In this document: piece by piece, positions 15,214 through 23,080 of the stretch
Position numbering within the stretch: the stretch's first letter is position 1
How the letters are laid out: each line of letters begins with the position of its first letter
DNA from: Variovorax sp. OK212
Lineage (GTDB): Bacteria > Pseudomonadota > Gammaproteobacteria > Burkholderiales > Burkholderiaceae_C
Length of the DNA: 64,000 bases
Direction of reading: 5' to 3'
NCBI RefSeq assembly: GCF_900112425.1
Contig: NZ_FOLP01000007.1
Location: 186,001-250,000, forward strand
Notes under the pieces: generated by a model
What the model saw: the letters and a program-made list of their open reading frames with translations, nothing else
The model's database searches: none
What the model was told of the DNA's origin: nothing
Position numbers and translations under genes: made by a program

Positions 15214-17750
15214 GCAGGTACCTTTGCCTCGTCGCTAGCTACGGAACTGATAGCGTCCAACACCGGAATCCAGAAGGAAAAACGGCATCCGATCACATCC
15301 GGACCATTGTAGATGTTCTCCGCCTGCATCCGGCCGCGGTGCGACTCGACGATGGTGCGGCACAGATTCAGCCCGATGCCCATGCCTTCGGGCTTGGTCG
15401 AGAAGAAAGCTTCGTAGAGCCGGTCCATCACCTCCGGCGCCAGGCCCTTGCCCGTGTCCTGCACCGAGAACTCGATGGCGTTGTGCCCCTCGATGACCTT
15501 GGGCAGCACGCGCAGCTCGACGCTGCGGCGCGCCAGCGGCCGGTCGGCGATGTCGATGGATTCGGCCGCGTTCTTCAGCAGGTTGACCATCACCTGCTCG
15601 ATCAGGATCGGGTCGACCCGCACCACCGGCAGCCGCGCGGCCACGTAGTGGTTCAGGCGCACGTTGCGCCGGCGCAGCTCGATGCCCGCCAGCTCGACCG
15701 CCTCGCTCACCATGGTGGCCACGTCGGCCGGCGTGCGGTTGGGCTCGCTGCGCTTCACGAAGGAGCGGATGCGCTGGATGATCTGGCCCGCGCGCTGCGC
15801 CTGCTTCGAGGTTTTCTCGAGCGCCGCGAGCAGGGCGTCGTTGTCGATCGACTGGCCCTTGATGCGCGACATCATCCCGTTGCAGTAGTTGGTGATGGCG
15901 GTCAGCGGCTGGTTGAGTTCGTGCGCCACGCTGGAGGCCATCTCGCCCATGGTGATGAGGCGGCTCGCGGCCTGCGCCTTGTCGGCCTGCGCGGCGGCTT
16001 GTTCCTCGGCGTCGCGGCGCGGCGTGATGTCGGTGGCGATCACCAGCTGCGCGAGGCGGCCGTCGACCCAGGTCAGGTAGCGCGAGCGTACTTCGAGCCA
16101 CTTGCCCAGGTGCGGCACGAAGATCTCGTTGTTGGCGGTCTGTGCGGCGGTGAGCGTGTCGATCGGCAGGCCGGCGTAGGGGTCGACGTCGTCCAGGCCC
16201 TCGTCGTGCGCGTTCGAGGCCGGCACGCCGGCCTGTGCCACCATGCCCAGGTGGCCCACGGTGTCCGAGCCGAACCACAGGCGGTACAGCTTGTTGGCGA
16301 ACAGCAGTTCCTCGCTGCCGATGGGCGCCACCGACACGGCCGCGTCGAGCGCTTCCAGCACGGTGGTGAAGCGTTCGTACGAGGCCGACAGCTGTTCGCG
16401 GATGCGCGTGGGCTCGGTGATGTCGGTCATCGAGGTCATCCACCCGGTCTGGTGGCCGCGCGCGTCGATCAGCGGCGACACGTACAGGCGTGCATTGAAC
16501 ACGCTGCCGTTCTTGCGCTTCACGCGCACCTGGAAACCGCCGGGCAGGGCGCGGCCGTGCAGTTCTTCTTCGAGCCGCTCGTTCATCACCTCGCGGTCGG
16601 ACTCGAGCCAGTAGGGGAAGGGCGGCGACTGGCCGACCAGTTCTTCCTCGCTCCAGCCGGTCATTGCGCAGAAGGCCGCGTTTACGTAAGTGATGCGCCC
16701 TTGCAGGTCGAGCACGCGCATGCCGGTCAGCATGGAGTTTTCCATCGCGCGGCGGAAGTTGGTCTCGGCCACCAGCCGCTGCTGGGCCTGCAGGCGGCGG
16801 CGGGTGTGGCGCCAGGTGCCGATCAGCATCCAGCTCGTGAGCACGCTGAGCGCGCACACCAGCCAGAAGAGGCCGTTGCCGACCACGCCTTGCGAGGTGC
16901 GGTAGGCCTGGGCGCGCAGCACCAGCGCATTGCCCACCGGCGACACCGGCACTTCGTATTCGTTGGTCCGCTCGGTCCAGGGCAGCAGGCGCGTGCCGCT
17001 GTCCTTCAGGTTGGTGGTGTTGCCGGCAATCACGTGGCCCTTGGCGTCGAGCAGCGACACCGCGTAGCGCGCCTGCACCTCGGAAGGCATGCCGTAGCGC
17101 AGCAGCCCGTCGACCGAGAACTCGCCGAGCACCACGCCCGCGAACAGGCCCTGGTCGAACAGAGGAATGTGCAGCTGCAGCATCGCCGCCGGGTCGCCGC
17201 CGGCCACGGGTTGCGAATACACCGGCTGGCGCAGTTCGCGCGCCAGTGCGTAGTTGCTTTCGATGTCGCCGGGGCGCAGCACGTCGCCGATGAGGTGCTG
17301 CTGCGCCGGGTGCACGCTGGGCGCCGCATAGCCGGCCTTGAAACGGCGGCGGTCGTCGATCCAGGTGATGGTCTGCAGCTCGGGGAACTGGCTGACCAGC
17401 GATTCGGCGCGGCTGGTGAACTCGACCGGGTCGATCTCGCGGTTGGAGGCATCGCGCGCGATGCGCATCAGCTGCTCCTGGCGTTCCAGCAGGCGCAGGC
17501 GCATGCGCTGCTGCGCGTATTCGACGTCGCGGCGCACCGACTCCTGCTCGCGCTCGACTTCCTCGGTGCGCAGGTACCAGAAGGCCGAGACGATGGCGGC
17601 AAGAAAGAGAAGCACGGCCGCCATCGGCGCGAGCATGGCGACGGCGTCCTGCAGCACCGGCGTCTGCCGGCGCCACCACTTGCGCCACCAGGACAGGGGC
17701 GACGCTTTCACGGCACTGCGGGCAACCGCCAGCGGGGAGGAGAGGGGCAT
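15210..17750 (-). CDS. Membrane sensor histidine kinase with periplasmic and two PAS domains
   Basis: The 846-residue protein has a membrane segment at about 37-60, a periplasmic sensor region of about 230 residues, a second membrane segment at about 291-311, two PAS-like domains (about 333-447 and 455-578), a dimerisation region with His610 in SSVAHELNQPLTAI, and an ATPase domain with N box VMVNLLKNAAESI, QDTGKGL and GMGIGL. This is the DctS/FixL-like architecture. The ligand is unknown; a small carboxylate is my inference from the architecture and the neighbouring pdh operon. A 17-bp dyad lies in the last codons. Confidence 0.93.
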   Translation of the reverse strand: MPLSSPLAVARSAVKASPLSWWRKWWRRQTPVLQDAVAMLAPMAAVLLFLAAIVSAFWYLRTEEVEREQESVRRDVEYAQQRMRLRLLERQEQLMRIARDASNREIDPVEFTSRAESLVSQFPELQTITWIDDRRRFKAGYAAPSVHPAQQHLIGDVLRPGDIESNYALARELRQPVYSQPVAGGDPAAMLQLHIPLFDQGLFAGVVLGEFSVDGLLRYGMPSEVQARYAVSLLDAKGHVIAGNTTNLKDSGTRLLPWTERTNEYEVPVSPVGNALVLRAQAYRTSQGVVGNGLFWLVCALSVLTSWMLIGTWRHTRRRLQAQQRLVAETNFRRAMENSMLTGMRVLDLQGRITYVNAAFCAMTGWSEEELVGQSPPFPYWLESDREVMNERLEEELHGRALPGGFQVRVKRKNGSVFNARLYVSPLIDARGHQTGWMTSMTDITEPTRIREQLSASYERFTTVLEALDAAVSVAPIGSEELLFANKLYRLWFGSDTVGHLGMVAQAGVPASNAHDEGLDDVDPYAGLPIDTLTAAQTANNEIFVPHLGKWLEVRSRYLTWVDGRLAQLVIATDITPRRDAEEQAAAQADKAQAASRLITMGEMASSVAHELNQPLTAITNYCNGMMSRIKGQSIDNDALLAALEKTSKQAQRAGQIIQRIRSFVKRSEPNRTPADVATMVSEAVELAGIELRRRNVRLNHYVAARLPVVRVDPILIEQVMVNLLKNAAESIDIADRPLARRSVELRVLPKVIEGHNAIEFSVQDTGKGLAPEVMDRLYEAFFSTKPEGMGIGLNLCRTIVESHRGRMQAENIYNGPDVIGCRFSFWIPVLDAISSVASDEAKVPA
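15238..15254 (-). repeat. 17-bp dyad element, copy 2
   Basis: On the coding (minus) strand the sequence is GCTATCAGTTCCGTAGC, near the 3' end of the sensor kinase gene, read as GCT ATC AGT TCC GTA GC. It has the same spacing and codon phase as the copies at 7181, 31614 and 47055. Confidence 0.6.
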
Positions 17751-17968
17751 GGTCCGAGTTTAGGTGAAGCCCCTACGCAGACAACGCGAAAAGCTGCAGT
17801 GGCACCGGCCCTGGCATGGTTGCAGTCTGGAAACATTTAAGCATCGAAATATCACATTAAGAAATGAATGCGCACTATTTGAAATCGCGATGTTTCTATG
17901 AGAAACTCCGCCGCGCTGATCGCATAGCGCACTAAATTACCGCCACAGCCCTAAAAGGAGAGACAAGC
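17751..17968. promoter_or_regulatory. Divergent control region between the two-component system and aceE, with two overlapping dyads
   Basis: These 218 bp are AT-rich compared with their surroundings, especially 17830-17910. Two dyads overlap: GAAATCGCGATGTTTC (17881-17896, with the perfect centre ATCGCGAT) and GTTTCTATGAGAAAC (17892-17906, perfect 6-bp arms). A further GCGCT/AGCGC pair lies near 17913-17930. TTGAAA at 17879-17884 may be a -35 box, but I cannot fix a good -10. The aceE ribosome binding site AAAGGAGAG is at its end. A regulator probably binds the dyads. Confidence 0.5.
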
Positions 17969-20683
17969 ATGTCGGCAAATCCCGAGAACCTGTTCGGCTC
18001 GGCCGCGAATGACGCGGACGCCCAGGAGACCCGTGAATGGATGGATGCACTGTCCTCCGTCATCCAGAGCGAAGGGCCCGAGCGGGCGCACTTCCTTCTC
18101 GAGCAGCTGCTCGAGCATGCCCGCCAGAACACGGTCGACATGCCGTTCTCGGCCAACACCGGCTATGTCAACACCATCGAACCCTCGCAGGAAGCCCGCA
18201 GTCCCGGCAACCTGGAGATCGAACAGCGCCTGCGCGCCTACATGCGCTGGAACGCCATGGCGATGGTGGTCAAGGCCAACCGCCATCACCCCGCCGAAGG
18301 CGGTGACCTGGGCGGCCACATCGGCTCGTTCGCCTCGCTGGCCAGCATGTTCGGCGCGGGCTTCAACCACTTCTGGCGCGCCGAGAGCGAAAGCCACGGC
18401 GGCGACCTGCTCTACATCCAGGGCCACGTCTCGCCCGGCATCTATGCCCGCGCCTACCTCGAAGGCCGTCTCTCCGAAGAGCAACTGCTGAACTTCCGCC
18501 AGGAAGTGGACGGCAAGGGCTTGTCGAGCTACCCGCATCCGAAGCTGATGCCCGAGTTCTGGCAGTTCCCCACCGTCTCGATGGGCCTTGGCCCGCTGAT
18601 GGCGATCTACCAGGCGCGCTTCCTCAAGTACCTGCACGCACGCGGCATCGCCAACACCGAGAACCGCAAGGTGTGGGTGTTCTGCGGCGACGGCGAAATG
18701 GACGAAGTGGAATCGCTGGGCGCCATCGGCCTGGCGGCGCGCGAGAACCTCGACAACCTGATCTTCGTCATCAACTGCAACCTGCAGCGCCTGGACGGCC
18801 CGGTGCGCGGCAACGGCAAGATCATCCAGGAGCTCGAGGGCGAGTTCCGCGGCGCCGGCTGGAACGTCGTCAAGCTGGTCTGGGGCAAGGGCTGGGACGC
18901 CCTGCTCGAGAAGGACCATGACGGCGCGCTGCGCAAGATCATGATGGAGTGCAACGACGGCGACTACCAGTCGTTCAAGGCCAACGACGGCGCCTACGTG
19001 CGCAAGAACTTCTTCGGCCGCGATCCGCGCACGCTGAAGATGGTCGAGCACATGACCGACGACGAGGTCTGGGGCCTGCAGCGCGGCGGCCACGACTCGC
19101 AGAAGGTGTACGCCGCCTTCCATTCCGCGCAAGAGCACAAGGGCCAGCCCACGGTGCTGCTCGTGAAGACCGTCAAGGGCTTCGGCATGGGCAAGATCGG
19201 CGAGGGCAAGAACAACGTGCACCAGACCAAGAAGCTCAGCGACGAGGACATCATGACCTTCCGCGACCGCTTCAACATCCCGATTCCCGACAGCCAGATC
19301 GCCGAGCTGCCGTTCTACAAGCCGGCCGACGACACGCCTGAAATGAAGTACCTGCACGAGCGCCGCAAGGCCCTCGGCGGCTACTTGCCGCATCGCCGCA
19401 CCAAGGCCGACGAGAGCTTCACGGTGCCCTCGCTGGACACCTTCAAGTCGGTGATGGAGCCCACGGCCGAAGGCCGCGAGATCTCGACCACGCAGGCCTA
19501 CGTGCGCTTCCTCACGCAGCTGCTGCGCGACAAGGCGCTGGGTCCGCGCGTCGTGCCCATCCTGGTGGACGAAGCCCGCACTTTCGGCATGGAAGGCCTG
19601 TTCCGCCAGATCGGCATCTACAACCCGCACGGTCAGCAGTACACCCCGGTCGACAAGGACCAGGTCATGTACTACAAGGAAGACAAGGCTGGCCAGATCC
19701 TGCAGGAAGGCATCAACGAGGCCGGCGGCATGTCGAGCTGGATCGCGGCGGCCACGTCGTACAGCACGAACAACCGCATCATGGTGCCGTTCTACGTGTA
19801 CTACTCGATGTTCGGCTTCCAGCGCATCGGCGACCTGGCCTGGGCGGCCGGCGACATGCAGGCCCGCGGCTTCCTGCTGGGCGGCACATCGGGGCGCACC
19901 ACGCTGAACGGCGAAGGCCTGCAGCACGAAGACGGTCACAGCCACATCCTGGCCAACACCATCCCGAACTGCGTGAGCTACGACCCGACCTTCGCGCACG
20001 AAGTCGGCGTCATCCTGCACCACGGCCTGAAGCGCATGGTCGAGAAGCAGGACAACGTCTACTACTACCTGACGCTGCTCAACGAGAACTACCCGATGCC
20101 CGGCCTGCAGCCCGGCACCGAAGAGCAGATCATCAAGGGCATGTACCTGTCCAGGCAGGGCCCGGCGCTCAAGGCCAAGGCCCCCACGGTGCAACTGCTG
20201 GGCAGCGGCACCATCCTGCGCGAGAGCTTCGCCGCGCAAGAGCTGCTCGAGAAGGACTGGGGCGTGTCGGCTTCCGTGTGGAGCTGCCCGAGCTTCAACG
20301 AACTCACCCGTGACGGCCAGGACGCCGACCGCTGGAACCTGCTGCACCCCGACCAGACGCCGCGCGTGCCCTTCGTGGCCGAGCAGCTCGGCGCCTCGAG
20401 CGGCCCGGTGGTCGCCTCGACCGACTACATGAAGGCCTACGCCGAGCAGATCCGTCCCTTCATCCCGAAGGGCCGCACCTACAAGGTCCTGGGCACCGAC
20501 GGCTTCGGCCGCAGCGACTTCCGCAACAAGCTGCGCGAGCACTTCGAGATCAACCGCCACTACATCGTGGTGGCCGCGCTCAAGGCGCTGAGCGAAGATG
20601 GCACGGTGCCGGTCGCCAAGGTGGTGGAAGCCATCAAGAAGTACGGCATCAACGTCGACAAGGTCAACCCGCTCTACGCCTGA
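17969..20683 (+). CDS. aceE: Pyruvate dehydrogenase E1 component, homodimeric
   Basis: AceE decarboxylates pyruvate with thiamine diphosphate and transfers the acetyl group to the lipoyl domains of AceF. The 904-residue protein is the single-chain (alpha2) type. The TPP motif runs from CGDGEMDE to NCNLQRLDGPVRGN (about residues 232-276), and GGDLGGHIGSFAS and the active-site histidine region of E. coli AceE are recognisable. AAAGGAGAG lies upstream of the ATG. aceF starts 62 bp downstream. Confidence 0.98.
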   Translation: MSANPENLFGSAANDADAQETREWMDALSSVIQSEGPERAHFLLEQLLEHARQNTVDMPFSANTGYVNTIEPSQEARSPGNLEIEQRLRAYMRWNAMAMVVKANRHHPAEGGDLGGHIGSFASLASMFGAGFNHFWRAESESHGGDLLYIQGHVSPGIYARAYLEGRLSEEQLLNFRQEVDGKGLSSYPHPKLMPEFWQFPTVSMGLGPLMAIYQARFLKYLHARGIANTENRKVWVFCGDGEMDEVESLGAIGLAARENLDNLIFVINCNLQRLDGPVRGNGKIIQELEGEFRGAGWNVVKLVWGKGWDALLEKDHDGALRKIMMECNDGDYQSFKANDGAYVRKNFFGRDPRTLKMVEHMTDDEVWGLQRGGHDSQKVYAAFHSAQEHKGQPTVLLVKTVKGFGMGKIGEGKNNVHQTKKLSDEDIMTFRDRFNIPIPDSQIAELPFYKPADDTPEMKYLHERRKALGGYLPHRRTKADESFTVPSLDTFKSVMEPTAEGREISTTQAYVRFLTQLLRDKALGPRVVPILVDEARTFGMEGLFRQIGIYNPHGQQYTPVDKDQVMYYKEDKAGQILQEGINEAGGMSSWIAAATSYSTNNRIMVPFYVYYSMFGFQRIGDLAWAAGDMQARGFLLGGTSGRTTLNGEGLQHEDGHSHILANTIPNCVSYDPTFAHEVGVILHHGLKRMVEKQDNVYYYLTLLNENYPMPGLQPGTEEQIIKGMYLSRQGPALKAKAPTVQLLGSGTILRESFAAQELLEKDWGVSASVWSCPSFNELTRDGQDADRWNLLHPDQTPRVPFVAEQLGASSGPVVASTDYMKAYAEQIRPFIPKGRTYKVLGTDGFGRSDFRNKLREHFEINRHYIVVAALKALSEDGTVPVAKVVEAIKKYGINVDKVNPLYA

Positions 20684-20745
20684 GCCTCGCCAGGCAATCA
20701 ATAACCAACGAACGAAACGGCGCCTCACGGCGGGAGACAAACGAT

Positions 20746-22416
20746 ATGGCAGCAGTGGAAGTGAAAGTGCCCGACATCGGCGATTTCGATGAAGTCGCGG
20801 TGATCGAGGTGCTCGTGAAGGTGGGCGACACGGTCAAGGCCGAGCAGTCGCTCATCACGGTCGAATCGGACAAGGCGTCGATGGAAATCCCGTCGTCGAC
20901 CGCCGGTGTGGTCAAGGAACTGAAGGTCGAGATCGGCGCCAAGGTGAAGCAGGGCTCGGTGGTGCTCGTGCTCGAGGCCGAAGGTGCCGGTGCTGCGGCA
21001 GCGCCTGCCCCGGCGCCCGCTGCGGCTCCCGCGGCCGCCGCATCGGCCCCGGCCGCTGCAGCGCCTGCACCCGCTGCAGCACCTGCCGCCTCGGGCCCGA
21101 TCGACGTCAAGGTGCCGGACATCGGCGACTTCAAGGACGTCGCGGTCATCGAACTGCTGGTGAAGGTGGGCGACACGATCGCGGCCGAGCAGTCGCTGAT
21201 CACGGTCGAGTCGGACAAGGCCTCGATGGAAATCCCGTCGTCGGCCGCCGGCGTGTTGAAGGAACTGAAGGTCAAGGTTGGCGACACCGTCAACATCGGC
21301 GACCTGATTGCGGTGCTCGAAGGCTCCGTGGCTGCTGCAGCCGCACCGGCTGCGGCCCCCGCGCCTGCACAGGCAGCGGCCGCAGCGCCCGCGACGGCAT
21401 CGGCCAGCGCGCCGGCGCCCGCGCCCGCAGCGGCTGCCGCCGCACCGGCCGCGGCCCACCAGCCCACGGCCGCCCCCAGCGGCAACCTGCCGCACGCCTC
21501 GCCCTCGGTGCGCAAGTTCGCCCGCGAACTCGGCGTGCCGCTCGAAGAGGTCAAGGGCTCGGGCCCCAAGGGCCGCATCACGCAGGACGACATCCAGAAC
21601 TTCACCAAGGCCGTGATGAGCGGCCAGGCCAGCACCAAGGCGTCCGCAGCCAAGGCGCCGGCCGGTGGCGGCGACGGCGCGGCATTGGGCCTCATTCCGT
21701 GGCCCAAGGTCGACTTCACGAAGTTCGGCGCGGTCGAGCGCAAGGACCTGTCGCGCATCAAGAAGCTCAGCGGCGCCAACCTGCACCGCAACTGGGTGAT
21801 GATTCCGCACGTCACCAACAACGACGACGCCGACATCACCGAGCTCGAGGCCTTCCGCGTCTCCACCAACAAGGAGAACGAGAAGTCGGGCGTGAAGGTC
21901 ACGATGCTGGCCTTCGTGATCAAGGCGGTGGTCGCGGCGCTGAAGAAATTCCCCGAGTTCAACACCAGCCTGGACGGCGACCAGCTCGTCTACAAGCAGT
22001 ACTACAACGTCGGCTTCGCGGCGGACACGCCCAACGGCCTCGTGGTGCCGGTGCTCAAGGACGCCGACAAGAAGGGCATCCTGCAGATCAGCGCCGAGAT
22101 GGGCGAGCTCGCCAAGAAGGCGCGCGACGGCAAGCTCGGCTCGGCCGACATGCAGGGCGGCTGCTTCTCGATCAGCTCGCTCGGCGGCATCGGCGGCACG
22201 CACTTCACGCCCATCATCAACGCACCCGAAGTGGCCATCCTCGGCCTGTCGAAGAGCGCGATGAAGCCGGTGTGGGATGGCAAGCAATTCGTGCCGCGTC
22301 TCACGCTGCCGATGTCGCTGTCCTACGACCACCGCGTGATCGACGGCGCCCTGGCTGCGCGTTTCAACGCCTACCTGGGCCAGGTGCTCGCGGACTATCG
22401 CCGTATTCTTCTATGA
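20746..22416 (+). CDS. aceF: Pyruvate dehydrogenase E2, dihydrolipoyl acetyltransferase with two lipoyl domains
   Basis: AceF forms the core of the PDH complex and makes acetyl-CoA. The 556-residue protein has lipoyl domain 1 (lipoyl Lys43), an alanine-proline linker, lipoyl domain 2 (Lys158), a second linker, the E1/E3-binding domain (about 250-285, ASPSVRKFARELGV) and the catalytic domain with the active-site motif DHRVIDG at about 528-534. The lipoyl domains are nearly identical at DNA level to each other and to the one in lpdA. Downstream lies a GC-rich structured element. Confidence 0.98.
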   Translation: MAAVEVKVPDIGDFDEVAVIEVLVKVGDTVKAEQSLITVESDKASMEIPSSTAGVVKELKVEIGAKVKQGSVVLVLEAEGAGAAAAPAPAPAAAPAAAASAPAAAAPAPAAAPAASGPIDVKVPDIGDFKDVAVIELLVKVGDTIAAEQSLITVESDKASMEIPSSAAGVLKELKVKVGDTVNIGDLIAVLEGSVAAAAAPAAAPAPAQAAAAAPATASASAPAPAPAAAAAAPAAAHQPTAAPSGNLPHASPSVRKFARELGVPLEEVKGSGPKGRITQDDIQNFTKAVMSGQASTKASAAKAPAGGGDGAALGLIPWPKVDFTKFGAVERKDLSRIKKLSGANLHRNWVMIPHVTNNDDADITELEAFRVSTNKENEKSGVKVTMLAFVIKAVVAALKKFPEFNTSLDGDQLVYKQYYNVGFAADTPNGLVVPVLKDADKKGILQISAEMGELAKKARDGKLGSADMQGGCFSISSLGGIGGTHFTPIINAPEVAILGLSKSAMKPVWDGKQFVPRLTLPMSLSYDHRVIDGALAARFNAYLGQVLADYRRILL

Positions 22417-22422
22417 CCCCCC

Positions 22423-22453
22423 GAGCACCTTCGGTGCTCCCCCCTGAGGGGGG
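22423..22453 (+). repeat. Double-hairpin GC-rich element after aceF
   Basis: GAGCACC (22423-22429) and GGTGCTC (22433-22439) form one hairpin, and CCCCCC (22439-22444) with GGGGGG (22448-22453) a second that shares its boundary base. It continues into a GGCGGCCCGGC stretch also found in the element after sucB (37318-37460). It starts six bases after the aceF stop and could stabilise the upstream message or reduce read-through into the downstream pair. Confidence 0.6.
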
Positions 22454-22486
22454 CGGCTGCCTTGGGGCGGCCCGGCGGGAGCAGCT

Positions 22487-23080
22487 ATGACCACGGTGGT
22501 GGCCGTCCGCAAGGGCGGCCAGGTCACGATGGCAGCCGATTCTCTGGTGACCTTCGGCGACACGCGCCTGTCGCACAACGCCGAAGCGAACCAGAAGATC
22601 TTCACCGTCGAGGACGCGGCGGGCACCAGCCTGTTCGCCATGGCCGGTGCCGCCGCGCACTTCCTGGTGCTGCAGCACGCGCTGGCCGTGCAGCCGCGCG
22701 AGCAGCTGTTGTTCGGCAGCAAGCACCAGATCTTCCGCACCTTCACGATGCTGCATCCGGTGCTGAAGGACTCGTTCTTCATGCAGACCAAGGAAGACGA
22801 CCACGAGCCCTACGAGTCGAGCCAGTTCACGATGCTGATGGCCAACCGCAGCGGCATCTACGGCATCTACAGCTACCGCGAGGTGTTCGAGTTCAAGCAG
22901 TTCTGGGCCATCGGCTCGGGGCGCGGCTTTGCACTCGGCGCCATGCACGCGGCCTATGACATCAAGTCGCGCAGCGCGCGCGATGTGGCGCAGGCCGGCA
23001 TTGCCGCCGCCTGCGAATTCGATCGCAATTCGGCCCTACCGGTCGACGTTCTCACACTCAAACTGAAAGTGTCCAAATGA
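22487..23080 (+). CDS. Proteasome/HslV-like Ntn hydrolase, probable betaproteobacterial proteasome homologue (BPH)
   Basis: The 197-residue protein looks like a self-compartmentalising protease subunit. After removal of the initiator Met it starts TTVVAVRKGGQVTMAADS, closely matching the HslV start. Thr1 would be the nucleophile and Asp17 falls exactly at the catalytic aspartate; Lys36 (NQKIF) is the best candidate for the catalytic lysine, three residues later than in HslV. AIGSGRGFALGAMHAA matches the HslV GSG region, and SARDVAQAGIAAACEFD its next helix. No HslU-type ATPase is nearby. GGGAG precedes the start, and the stop overlaps the lpdA start (ATGA). The BPH label rests on my memory of that family. 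Confidence 0.75.
   Translation: MTTVVAVRKGGQVTMAADSLVTFGDTRLSHNAEANQKIFTVEDAAGTSLFAMAGAAAHFLVLQHALAVQPREQLLFGSKHQIFRTFTMLHPVLKDSFFMQTKEDDHEPYESSQFTMLMANRSGIYGIYSYREVFEFKQFWAIGSGRGFALGAMHAAYDIKSRSARDVAQAGIAAACEFDRNSALPVDVLTLKLKVSK

Noticed and set aside
15339..17840. Long plus-strand open frame opposite the sensor kinase gene
   Set aside because: The minus-strand frame has all histidine kinase motifs, while the plus-strand product is a His/Arg/Ala-rich shadow.
17951..20740. A very long open frame on the minus strand opposite aceE
   Set aside because: It lies antisense to a clear pyruvate dehydrogenase gene and arises from the GC-rich third codon positions. The product is low-complexity (His/Val/Arg/Ala-rich) and matches no family I know.
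22487..23080. Reading the gene between aceF and lpdA as an HslV proper
   Set aside because: No hslU is adjacent, the overall sequence departs from HslV after about residue 30, and the catalytic lysine is displaced, so a proteasome-homologue label is safer.
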